This document shows, in pieces, positions 20,486-29,290 of a stretch of DNA of 64,000 bases. A model generated the notes under the pieces. That model searched no databases and was not told where the DNA came from. It saw only the letters and a program-made list of their open reading frames with translations. The DNA comes from Emiliania huxleyi CCMP1516 (lineage: Eukaryota; Haptophyta; Isochrysidales; Noelaerhabdaceae). Each line of letters opens with the position of its first letter. Positions within the stretch are counted from its first letter, which is position 1. The stretch is from the NCBI RefSeq assembly GCF_000372725.1, contig NW_005200188.1:65534-129533 (forward strand), given 5' to 3'. The translations under genes and the position numbers were made by a program.

Positions 20486-20942
20486 GGAACCTGTGCCCCC
20501 TAACGCTTGCCCGATCGTGGGTTCCGGCACTTTGAGGGGAGGGGAGTTGTCGTGTCTAATCGTAGTAAGTGAACGTTAGTGAGGCCCCTGGCCCCCCTCT
20601 AGTTTTTTTTCTGTTTTTCAAAACGCCCGCCAGCCCGCCACCCTCGAGGCGGCTCGGCGGCCGCCCCCCCACCCTGACCCAGAGATCAAAAACGCTCCTG
20701 GGACATTTTCGACGCTTTTGTCCCATGTACTCGTGCAACATGCCTCTAGTCGTCCCTCGAGATAGGTGAGCACCCATGAGCTCGAAGAAGACCAAAAAAC
20801 GATTCCACGAGCAGCCCAAAACATAGCTCATAGGCGCGGGGCGACACGTGCAGACTCTTTGTACACACGCCAGTCTCCTCGCTCCCGGGAATGCCGCCAA
20901 GACGCTGCTGGCGGCGGGATCCCTCCCCCTTTTCCGTGCACC
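20486..20942. other. spacer between ankyrin kinase and P/Q-rich gene
   Basis: No gene supported. It includes the upstream region of the ankyrin kinase, with T-rich patches at about 20604-20626. Confidence 0.5.
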
Positions 20943-21560
20943 TCACGTTGCGCCGCGCAGGGGGCGGATGGTGGTGATGGGGCTGTGCTCTGCGAGGCCC
21001 CAGATGATGGCTGGCCCGGCCACACGCTGCGCCTCCACGACGCCCGCGTGCTTCAGCGCCAGCCGGTCCTCGTGAGGGTTGCGCGGCTTGCGGCCGCACG
21101 GCAGGCGGAGCGAGGAGCGAAGCGTGACATAGACTGCCTCCTCGTGCACAATCGCTCCCTGCGCCACACCCGCCTGGTGCTGCGCCAGCGTCCTCTCATA
21201 CTCGTTCCGCGGCGCCCGCATGCCTCGCGCGCCGTGCAGCAGGAACGCTGGTGCCGGAATCCCGAGGGCGATACCGGCCTCCTCGTGGGCGACCCTCTCC
21301 TCGTACGGGTTCAATGGCGCGCGGCCGCGGAAGAGGACCGGAGACGCGGCACGCGTGCTACGCATCTCGCGTATTGCGATCCCGATCACGACGACAGACT
21401 CATCAGCGAAGCGCTGCGGCTGCGGCTGCTGCTGCTGCTGCTGCTGGTGGGCTTGCTGCTGCGGCGGATGCGGATGCGGCGGCTGCGGCTGCGGCTGCGG
21501 TGGCGGCGGCGGCTGCGGCGGATGCGGCGGCGGACGTGGCGGCTGCTGCAAAGGCGCCAT
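20943..21560 (-). CDS. P/Q-rich protein with three short internal repeats
   Basis: A 205-residue frame from ATG 21560. Residues 1-50 are Pro, Gln and His low complexity encoded by CTG/CGG repeats. Three related segments follow: NPYEERVAHEEAGIALG, NEYERTLAQHQAGVAQG and NPHEDRLALKHAGVVEA, spaced 35-45 residues apart, separated by hydrophobic stretches (ESVVVIGIAI). The repeated N-[PE]-[YH]-E-[ED]-R pattern suggests a short helical repeat unit. I know no family with it. A MITE lies 169 bp upstream of the start. Coding status rests on the repeat conservation and intact frame. Confidence 0.45.
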   Translation of the reverse strand: MAPLQQPPRPPPHPPQPPPPPQPQPQPPHPHPPQQQAHQQQQQQQPQPQRFADESVVVIGIAIREMRSTRAASPVLFRGRAPLNPYEERVAHEEAGIALGIPAPAFLLHGARGMRAPRNEYERTLAQHQAGVAQGAIVHEEAVYVTLRSSLRLPCGRKPRNPHEDRLALKHAGVVEAQRVAGPAIIWGLAEHSPITTIRPLRGAT

Positions 21561-21728
21561 TGGCGAGGGTCTCGCTGCGTCTCAAGAGCACCTGTGGCCT
21601 CACGAAACAGCGCGACGATTAATCACCAGCACGGGGGGACCAACGCAATTAGTTCAAGCTTTTTTTCGAGCTATGAAGCGCACCCAGTTTCGACACCCAG
21701 TTGGCCGGACGATTGGGATCGGGCAACA

Positions 21729-22078
21729 TTTTTAGCCCCCCGCTACCCGGTTGCACTCGTGCGACGTAGCGGGGGGCCACGACTACGTTTACGAAAACAT
21801 AAGTAGTCCCGCGAGGTGTGAATTGGCCGCCCCAGTAGCCCCCATTTCCACTGGAAGCGCTTTTCGTGGCAAACCCAAAGTTGCGCTGCGCGCCGAACGC
21901 CGCTTTTGAAAGCGCGAAACGAATCTCGTCCTACCTCCCACCGGCCCCACCGGCTTTTCGTCGCCCAGCTACTGGGGCGGCCAATTCACACCTCGCGGGA
22001 CTACTTATGTTTTCGTAAACGTAGTCGTGGCCCCCCGCTACGTCGCACGAGTGCAACCGGGTAGCGGGGGGCTAAAAA
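21729..22078. mobile_element. 350-bp MITE with 110-bp terminal inverted repeats
   Basis: Left arm 21729-21840 and right arm about 21967-22078 are near-perfect inverse copies, beginning TTTTTAGCCCCCCGCTACCC and ending with its complement. Each arm contains its own nested hairpin (CCCCCGCTAC with GTAGCGGGGG). The centre (about 125 bp) holds no frame. I find no clear target duplication; terminal T/A runs may hide one. It is a non-autonomous element inserted upstream of the gene at 20943-21560. Confidence 0.85.
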
Positions 22079-22386
22079 GAGGCAGAAGGTGTGCGAGACA
22101 GTAGCAGGTATAACTACAGCTGTGTCCACACGGGCGTCAGGTATTTCCTCGGTGTTTTGGCCAGTTCAGAGAGTTCTCTCTCTTTTCCAGATTCAGAGAG
22201 ACTACTAGATCAGGCAGGCCGATCAGCCGCGCGAAGCAAGCGTAGTAGCTAGTACGGCTCTACGTATGTTGCCGATTGCCGTGTCGCGCTTACGGCTTAG
22301 AGCCGTACACGGAGCTCACACCCATGCTCACCCCATGCTCCGCGCTTACCCCATGCTCCGTGGTCCGTGATCCGTGTAGTGCGCGG

Positions 22387-23307
22387 TCACGAGGACTCCA
22401 CCGTAGGCCCCTGCTCCACCGTAGGCTCCTGCTCCTCCTCGCTGTCGCTCGTCTCAACCTTGACCTTCAGCTTCACCTCCGGAGGAGTCGCGTCTCCTCC
22501 GGCGTCCAGGCGCTGCTCCGCCCGGCTTGCAAGCCCCTCGATCGGCAGATCGCACGCGGCGGGGAGACCCTCCTTGACGTCGACGGTCGACTGCTTGATC
22601 GCGCGCCGAAGGAAGTCCGGCTCCGGCTCGGCGGTGTTGCTGCCCGAAGCGGCGAGCTTCCGCAGGTTGGCCGGCTCGAGCACCTGGAGGATGGCGGTGG
22701 TGGCGGGTGTGGTGGCGGCAGTGGGTGGCGGGCGGTGGCTGGGGTGGTGGCGCTGGATGTGGGGGATGGCGAGCGGTGGACTGGGCACCTCGGCGAGCAA
22801 GCGCTCAAAGTTGTGCTTGGTCACGACCTCGACGGCGCCGGGGCTGACGGTGTCCCGGATCTTGTCGCCGTCGGACGTGATGCAGCACTCGACGTGAAGG
22901 AGGGAGGGCGCCGCCTTCGCAGGCGCTGGGAGCACCTTTGCGACGGACACGATCCCCGCGGGCCAGCGCACCAGCACGCGGTCCTTGGGCTCGGCGACGG
23001 CGCCCAGCAGCGCCGAGGCATACTGCTGCTGCACGGTCAGCTTGCGCCGCTTGGCATCGCGGTCCTCGAACTCGGCCACACGCTTCTTGAGCTCTTGCGC
23101 GTGTGTTTCGACCGCGGCGTTACGCTCGGCGCGAAGCCGGTCCGCCTCGGCCGCGAGCGTGGCGTGCTGAGCCCGCAGGTCGTCATTCGCAATCGCAAGG
23201 CGGTTCTTCTCCTCGAGGAGACCGCTCAGCCACGCCAACGGGTCAACTGGCGCCTGGACCGCCGGTACGTGGTCCGCTGCGGCCTCCGCAGCAGGCATGG
23301 TAGCCAT
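22387..23307 (-). CDS. coiled-coil protein, unknown
   Basis: 306 residues from ATG 23307. A leucine-zipper-like coiled coil covers about residues 28-75 (LSGLLEEKNRLAIANDDLRA, then heptads with Leu and Ala), ending in a basic KRRKL cluster. A small globular segment follows (DRVLVRWPAGIVSVAKVLPA, LLHVECCITSDGDKIRD), which has the feel of a small beta-barrel reader module, but I cannot name it. Then come a proline/histidine-rich linker and an acidic tail (VETSDSEEEQEP). Probably nuclear or cytosolic. The frame is intact to TGA at 22387-22389. Family not recognised. Confidence 0.55.
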   Translation of the reverse strand: MATMPAAEAAADHVPAVQAPVDPLAWLSGLLEEKNRLAIANDDLRAQHATLAAEADRLRAERNAAVETHAQELKKRVAEFEDRDAKRRKLTVQQQYASALLGAVAEPKDRVLVRWPAGIVSVAKVLPAPAKAAPSLLHVECCITSDGDKIRDTVSPGAVEVVTKHNFERLLAEVPSPPLAIPHIQRHHPSHRPPPTAATTPATTAILQVLEPANLRKLAASGSNTAEPEPDFLRRAIKQSTVDVKEGLPAACDLPIEGLASRAEQRLDAGGDATPPEVKLKVKVETSDSEEEQEPTVEQGPTVESS

Positions 23308-24048
23308 GTGTTGTGGCGGACTGGCGGACACAGATTTTGTAGAAGCCAATCAACCGCCAAGGGTGGAGAGGCTCAGGTGCGGACTGTTTTGTGCTAGCGC
23401 ACTACCACCACAGGAAACCCATTTTGTGTGAGCTCTGTGTCTTGCTTTGCCAACAAACCTAACACTAAGATCTAAGTAACTAAGCTATGCCCTCTGCGCA
23501 GGTTTTTTCTTTCTTCTTCCTGTGTTAGTGCCAGTGCGCGCCAGTCCCGTGCCCAGTGTTGTTCGAGGGAGTTTTGTTGTAAGATTCTTCTTCTTCTTTT
23601 CTGATATTTGGGCCGAAATCAGCGTCGCCGGCAACGTCCTGGTGCTCGTCTACTCCGTCAGTATGGACACGCTTCCGGATATCCCCAAGATGAGCACAGG
23701 GCCTCCGATTGAAGGCGGGTTCGCTCCCCTGCCACCCTTCCCTTCTCTGTTTGGTCGCACATGCTCGCTATTTTCTGCGATTGCTGTCCATGCGCTGGCG
23801 ATTGTCCGGGTGTCCTCTCAGGACCCGGGTCACGCTCTCGAGGCTCGGCTCGCACGACCGTGTCGCGTCGGCACGGCTCCCGTCTCTTTCGCGATCCAGG
23901 ATCCCCTCTGTCGGGCCTGTCGTCTCGCTTTGTGGGCTCGGCTCTCGCAGGGGCTTCCCGTGCGACGAGGTCCGTGCTCCCCATCTCTCGTGTCCGGGTG
24001 TCCTCTCAGGACCCGGGTCACGCTCTCGAGGCTCGGCTCGCACGACAG
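23308..24048. other. spacer with promoter-like dispersed motif and a short direct repeat
   Basis: At about 23522-23570 lies CGCGCCAGTCCCGTGCCCAG in a block that recurs at about 49646-49675 (same strand) and, reversed, at about 51383-51437 and 47190-47235. A 46-bp block (TCCTCTCAGGACCCGGGTCA onward) is present at 23812 and again at 24000. An open frame starts at ATG 23662 but I cannot support it as a gene. Confidence 0.5.
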
Positions 24049-24405
24049 GCTGTTGCCCCTAACAGGCTGCTGCCCATGACATAAGCTGTTGCCCATGACA
24101 GGTTGTTGCCCCTGACAGGCTGCTGCCCATGTCATATAAGCTGTTGGCCATGACAGGCTGTTGCCCCTGACAGGCTGCTGCCCATGACGTCTAAGCTGTT
24201 GCCCATGACAGGCTGTTGCCCCTGACAGGCTGCTGCCCATGACATGTAAGCTGTTGCCCATGACAGGCTGTTGCCCCTAACAGGCTGCTGCCCATGACAT
24301 ATAAGCTGTTGCTCATGACAGGTTGTTGCCCCTGACAGGCTGCTGCCCATGTCATAGGTTGCCCATGACAGGCTGTTGCCCCTGACAGGCTGCTGCCCAC
24401 GTCGT
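24049..24405. repeat. 53-55-bp minisatellite
   Basis: Units built on TGTTGCCCCTGACAGGCTGC, CATGACATATAAGCTGTTGC. The marker TGTTGCCCCT falls at 24051, 24104, 24159 and 24214 and continues to 24405, giving about 6.5 copies with small length differences. Confidence 0.95.
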
Positions 24406-25007
24406 GATCTCGCCCCTTGTGGTCGACACTGAGGTCGCCAACTGTGGGCGCCAGCAGCTTACCTTTGGCTTGCTATTGGCATGCCTCTGGCTTGCCTCTG
24501 GAGGACTCGGTCATCCGTCGTCCTCGGACAGCTCCAGCTCAGGCCCAATGCCTTGGCGGCGGCGGGTTGGGGAGCTGTCTCTCTGGGCGTCACGTTGCAT
24601 ACTGTCTTGCACGTGGCCCCAGTGGAGGTCTGCCCATGTGGGCCGGCCTCTTCCATGCCGCACCAGTACGGTTCCTGCGCTGCCTGCATTGCAATCGACA
24701 TTGCGGCGGCATGCGGCGGCATTGTGACGGAACGTTTGGTTGCGGCGGAACGTCGGCTCGAAAGGCCCATCGCCGACGATATGATGCGCCTGCCCCACTG
24801 GCGTGGGATCAGGGCGAGATGTCATCAAGCGAGATTGCGCACGACTCGGACGATGGGGTTGAGCAAGCAGCCCGAAGCTGCGAGCCGACGGCGACGCGTG
24901 CTTTCGGCGTTTCGGCGATTTGGATGGATCGCACGTTTTGTTATGCTTGCTCTCCCCATGTTGAAGGATAACCTACATAGCCGCTGCGCGGCTATCTCCG
25001 AATATGC
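24404..25007 (+). mobile_element. dispersed repeat with terminal hairpin, copy 1
   Basis: About 600 bp are nearly identical to 33410-33998, starting at CGTCGTGATCTCGCCCCTTG and ending at the hairpin CATAGCCGCTGCGCGGCTAT plus CTCCGA. Small insertions or deletions (3 bp near 24517, about 20 bp near 24910) break the reading frames differently in the two copies, so it is probably not a conserved coding sequence. The shared 3' hairpin, also found alone at 13089-13127, suggests a retroelement 3' end. Confidence 0.8.
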
Positions 25008-25386
25008 GATATGCATATGACGTTTTGGTACGGCGGCGGCGGGCTGCGAGAGAGCGACCAGACTCCCAGGGCGGCGAGAGAGAGACCCCGCGCTCAAGAC
25101 CAAGACGGCAAGAGCCGCGAGCGTCCGGCACACATGTGTGCGCGCGGACGCGTGAGAATTTTTTTCCTGCTGTGCCGGTGTGTACAGTGTGAGTCGTGAC
25201 TCGTGTTGCTTGCTGTGTGGTCCTTTTCATGTTTCATCGCTCGGCGAACTGTGTGCCTCAATGCTCAAACGTAAGTTCGTAACCCGCCCCCCCCCACCCC
25301 CCCTTGTTCGCCACGCAGCCGTGCACGCCTGCTGCACCGCCGGCGCCGCCACCGCGCACTCTCTTCAGGAGCTGGTAGCGTCCTGC

Positions 25387-26874
25387 TCACGACCAAGCAG
25401 CCGTCGAGGCTGGCCCACACGCGACGTGAGCGAAGCGCGAGAGCCGAAACTCAGCCGGCGCCTTGAGCATGACAGGCGTGTGTGTGGCCGCCTTACCCCC
25501 ATCGCCGAGCTGCCCGCCGTCGTTCCACCCCCATGTGAAGACGTTGCCGCTCGAGAGCACAGCTGCGGTGTGGGCGTCGCCGCACGCGACGCCGAGGATC
25601 CGCAGAGGCACCACCCGCCCCAGGGCCTCGTCGTACTCCCGGAGCGACGCGAGCGTCGTGACCGGCCTCAAGCCGGCAATGTGAGAGAAGGCGCGCGCGC
25701 CGAGGGCGCCCCACCGGCCGTATCCGCACGTGTAGAGCTCGTCACCACGCGTGGTCTCGACAAGGAAGGCGGTGTGTCCGCCCTCAGTGCCTCCGCCGCC
25801 TGCGGCGACGGCTCGCACCCGCCCGTCCCGCCCGTCGGCGAGCCACGGCCCGCTCACAGCCGCCGGGCGTGAGGCATGGGTGGCGCCTCGCCGCAACGCC
25901 TTGATGGAGTCGTCTCGCAATCCGAGCTGCAGGTGGCGGTCGTCCCCCCACGCGAAGGCCGAGCCGTCGTCCAGCACCGCCACGCTATGCCCATGCCCAC
26001 AGGCGGCGCCCACCACGCGGGCGCCGGCCGGCAGTGCCACCCTTGCCGCCTCCTCGGCCGCCAGCTTCTCCACGCAACCGCCGCTCCCGCCGACGCTGTC
26101 GCTCGTGCCGCCTTCTTGGCTCCCTTCGCTCCCGATGCCGATGCCGAGCTGGCCCCGCTCGTTTGCGCCAAAGGCAAAGAGCGCGCCGTCCTTGGCAGTC
26201 ACGAGGACATGCGACTCACTCGCGGCGACCGCCGTCGCTGAGACGGCAGCAAGAGCGCCTCCAAGACGCACCGGCGATGGCGGCGCGGGGGTTCCCGATG
26301 CTGCGGCGGTGGAGCACGCCCTGGTGGGCGCGGCATCCGGAACCGCGACGCTGGACCAATGGAGAAGTGCGCCGCTGGAGGTGACGGCGTACAACCCGTT
26401 TCCAGAGCATGCGAGGCTGGTGTATCGCCCGCGCGCCAGCCCTAGCCACCGGCTTGGCGCCGCTGCGAGCTTGATGGGCTCGCGGTCCTCGACGTTCCAC
26501 GCCCACAGCTCGCCCGCGTCATCTAGCGCCGCGCCGTGAGCGACGCCAAAGCTCATCGCGATGACGCCTCGGCCTTGCTCGGACCAAAACCTCACATCGA
26601 CCGGCGAGCGCTTGCGTGACCGCATGTTATTTGCCTGTGCGACGTCCGCGACGTCGCCGCCGTTGTTCAGCGTGGTGGCTGCAGCGCCCGCAGTCGCGGT
26701 TGCAGCGGCAGACGAATCGGTGCTGCTGGTCGAACTCGGCACGCAGCGACCCCAGCACCAAAGAGACTGGGGTGCCGCGGCGGCGGCGGCGTCGCGGCGG
26801 CGACGACTCAGCTCCAGCCCGCCTAGCGTCGCGCCCACAGCCACGAGGCTTGGTGCTGAGCGCCACATGGACAT
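25387..26874 (-). CDS. RCC1-repeat protein
   Basis: 495 residues from ATG 26874 (codons upstream in frame lack an ATG). RCC1-type blades are visible as WG/FG-x-N/D-x3-G-x-LG signatures: LFAFGANERGQLGIG, AFAWGDDRHLQLGL, LYTCGYGRWGALG and VFTWGWNDGGQLGDGG, each followed by a V/C-A-C-G-x-x-H segment (GAACGHGHSVAVL, GVACGDAHTAAVL). Together these build a seven-bladed propeller. The N-terminus is Arg/Ala-rich without acidic residues (MWRSAPSLVAVGATLGG, SRRRR), compatible with mitochondrial targeting, as in the FMP25/RCC1L group, but the chromatin-type RCC1 and other family members cannot be excluded. Probable scaffold or exchange factor. An AAAGAATTT motif sits about 80 bp upstream of the start. 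Confidence 0.85.
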   Translation of the reverse strand: MSMWRSAPSLVAVGATLGGLELSRRRRDAAAAAAPQSLWCWGRCVPSSTSSTDSSAAATATAGAAATTLNNGGDVADVAQANNMRSRKRSPVDVRFWSEQGRGVIAMSFGVAHGAALDDAGELWAWNVEDREPIKLAAAPSRWLGLARGRYTSLACSGNGLYAVTSSGALLHWSSVAVPDAAPTRACSTAAASGTPAPPSPVRLGGALAAVSATAVAASESHVLVTAKDGALFAFGANERGQLGIGIGSEGSQEGGTSDSVGGSGGCVEKLAAEEAARVALPAGARVVGAACGHGHSVAVLDDGSAFAWGDDRHLQLGLRDDSIKALRRGATHASRPAAVSGPWLADGRDGRVRAVAAGGGGTEGGHTAFLVETTRGDELYTCGYGRWGALGARAFSHIAGLRPVTTLASLREYDEALGRVVPLRILGVACGDAHTAAVLSSGNVFTWGWNDGGQLGDGGKAATHTPVMLKAPAEFRLSRFAHVACGPASTAAWS

Positions 26875-26949
26875 GAGGGACAGTTCTGACGAAAGAAGAA
26901 TTTTCGGCCCCGCTAGCACAGGTATACTACGGGAGCCGCCAAGCGACTC

Positions 26950-26963
26950 CAAAAAAGAATTTC
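26950..26963 (-). promoter_or_regulatory. upstream AAATTCTTTT motif of RCC1 gene
   Basis: Read in the gene's direction this is GTGAAATTCTTTTTTGG, about 80 bp before the ATG. Similar sequences lie 50-130 bp before several other genes in the same orientation (GH127, RAP, MTR4). Confidence 0.35.
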
Positions 26964-28148
26964 ACGAGATTAGCACGGGACTGGGAGAGGTTTGCGCCAG
27001 TGAGAAGCTGGAGGCAGGCCGCTAGACTGAGATGAGTCATGAGACCGCCAGCCAGTGGAGTTGGGAGTCCACCGTGCACCGCGCTGCGAGCCTGTCGTGT
27101 CCCTTGTCAGGAGCAGGAGAGCCCCAGAGCCCCACCTGTGGCTGTGCCCCTGATCGTCCTTCCAAAACGATCCTGCTCGTGCAGCGTGTGTGTGCGTGTG
27201 GGCCCGTCCTCCATGCTTGGAGGTGTGTAAGACTGACTGACTGAGGCTGAGCGATGGCTTCAGATTTCTCAATCATTGTAAAATTCTCAATCAAGACCCC
27301 CCTCCCCCCCCCCCCCCTTCACGCAATTGCTTCCCGTTTCTAACTCGTACTCTCTGCAGCTCTGCACGCTTCCCTCCGTTTTAAACAGGTATGTCTTTCC
27401 CGCAATTTAACTCCCGTCCTTTTTCTCTGATTTCTGGCCTAGATTTATTATGCAACCCATGAGACCGAATCGGAACAGCGAGCTGAGTCATTGTGCAGAA
27501 CTGGCCAGGAGGTCAATGTTTGTTCGCCGCGGGGGGATGCATCAATCACCGTGAGCACTGCGCTCGCGCAAGAGTGAGGGCCGGCGCGGGAGAGGCGTAT
27601 CCAGCCAGACCTAGAAAAGGCTGTACTCTCCGTCTTGCATAGCTTCTCACCCCCTAAACAAATAAAGGTAGCGCCTCGAGGTACCGCAGTGAGTACCGCC
27701 CAAAACAGTGCTGCTTTTCGGCCGAAATGGCCTCTTGCTTGACGTCCCGCTCTGGGCTTTCCAGGATGACAGAATTGGCCTTCGCCAGACAGACTGAGGA
27801 CTATTGTGCGCCTCGGCGAGGCGGTTCCGGACATCCCGATTGCGAGCGCAGTGGACTACATCTTGCCGGTCAGTCAGTAAACTCAGAGAGAGATTTTTAG
27901 CAATACCAAACAACTCTGTTAAACTCACCTAAGGAAAACTAGATTTTTTGTGTTTGAAAAAAAACTACGCAGGCGCTGTACTGTAATGCAGAATGCGCTG
28001 TGCAGGCGGAGGTGGCACCGAGGCGGTATTATGTGCACGCCCTGCCTCGTTTTGAGCAAAAGCACGGTGAAGTTGGAGACTTGTGTCTTTACGGTTGCTT
28101 CTTCCTTGGCCCAGCACCCCCACCCAGCCCCACGCCTTCGGGCGGTCG
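26964..28148. other. spacer, no supported gene
   Basis: It holds a C homopolymer near 27299-27318, the motif TGTAAAATTCTC at 27278-27289, and GAGAGAGATTTTTAGCA at about 27886-27902. No protein family or RNA gene is recognised. Confidence 0.5.
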
Positions 28149-28157
28149 CGCACTGGC
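28149..28157. repeat. 9-bp target-site duplication, left
   Basis: CGCACTGGC immediately left of the 1000-bp foldback element is identical to 29158-29166 on its right. Confidence 0.9.
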
Positions 28158-29157
28158 GGCTGAGGGCCAAAAGTAAAACGCTCAACGCCGCTCTCGGCTC
28201 TCAGAGAGGCGTTATATCTCAGTAACCCCGCTCGCAGGTACTAGAGCAGCGTTCGTCAAGCTCAAACCCCACTCTGCACAACACAGAGCAGCGTTTGCCT
28301 AACAAGACTCCGCTCTGCAACCTTCAGAGCGGACTCTTGCTCAGAAAAACACCGACCGAGCACGTTCGAGCGGAGTCAAGTCAGTGCAACACCGCTCAAC
28401 ATAGCGGGAGCGGTCAATTTCCGCGGAGAGGCTGCTTTCGCCTCCCTCAGTCGCGCTCTCCTCCGCCCCTCCTCTTCAGAGCGGGACTTTGCTGAGTGAA
28501 CACCGCTCTAGCTGGTCAGAGCAGCGATTGCTTTAAGCTGACACCGCTCTAAATGACGTGAGCGGCGTCGCCCTGAATAGACGCTGCTCTGGGACGCCGG
28601 GACGGCGATGCCACCTGACGCCGACGGCGGATCCACGATCGCTCGTGGCGCGCGGCGCGGCGTGGCGAGCCCCGCCCCTGGGGTTGAGCGCGTGTGGGTG
28701 GGTCGTCACTGCTCCGAGTAGTCAGAGCGGCGTCGCGTTTAGTGATACGCCGCTCACGCCATTTAGAGCGGTGTCAGCTTAAAGCAATCGCTGCTCTTAC
28801 TAGCTAGAGCGGTGTTCACTCAGCAAAGTCCCGCTCTGAAGAGGAGGAGCGAAGGAGAGCGCGACTGAGGGAGGCGAAAGCAGCCTCTCCGCGGAAATTG
28901 ACCGCTCCCGCTATGTTGAGCGGTGTTGCACTGACTTGACTCCGCTCGAACGTGTTTGGTCGGTGTTTTTCTGAGCAAGAGTCCGCTCTGAAGGTTGCAG
29001 AGCGGAGTCTTGTTAGGCAAACGCTGCTCTGTGTTGTGTAGAGTGGGGTTTGAGCTTGACGAATGCTGCTCTAGTACCTGCGAGCGGGGTTACTGAGATA
29101 TAACGCCTCTCTGAGAGACGAGAGCGGCGTTGAGCGTTTTACTTTTGGCCCTCAGCC
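28158..29157. mobile_element. 1000-bp non-autonomous DNA transposon, Mutator-like
   Basis: The element begins GGCTGAGGGCCAAAAGTAAA and ends with the exact complement. The two arms (about 28158-28577 and 28730-29157) match at about 98% by eye over more than 400 bp, around a 150-bp GC-rich centre. A perfect 9-bp direct duplication (CGCACTGGC) flanks it. Long terminal inverted repeats plus a 9-bp duplication are typical of Mutator/MULE elements. Both arms are dense in CCGCTCT/AGAGCGG sub-repeats. No transposase is encoded, so it must be moved in trans. High arm identity and the intact duplication indicate a young insertion. It ends 133 bp before the start codon of the hydroxyacid dehydrogenase gene. 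Confidence 0.93.
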
Positions 29158-29166
29158 CGCACTGGC
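29158..29166. repeat. 9-bp target-site duplication, right
   Basis: CGCACTGGC, identical to 28149-28157. It marks the insertion of the intervening 1000 bp. Confidence 0.9.
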
Positions 29167-29290
29167 TGCCAACACGGCGCTCAACTCTTGCGCGACCCGA
29201 AGCCGGCGACGAGCTCGACGACGAGCGGAGCCGACAACGATCCAAGCCGACGACGCGCTCGACGACGAGCGTTAGCACACTCCGTCGGCG

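Noticed and set aside
22276..23397. 373-codon plus-strand frame
   Set aside because: Antisense shadow of the coiled-coil gene on the minus strand, which has better amino-acid composition and an ATG.
24049..24405. CRISPR-like regular repeats
   Set aside because: Units are contiguous with no unique spacers and the context is eukaryotic; it is a minisatellite.
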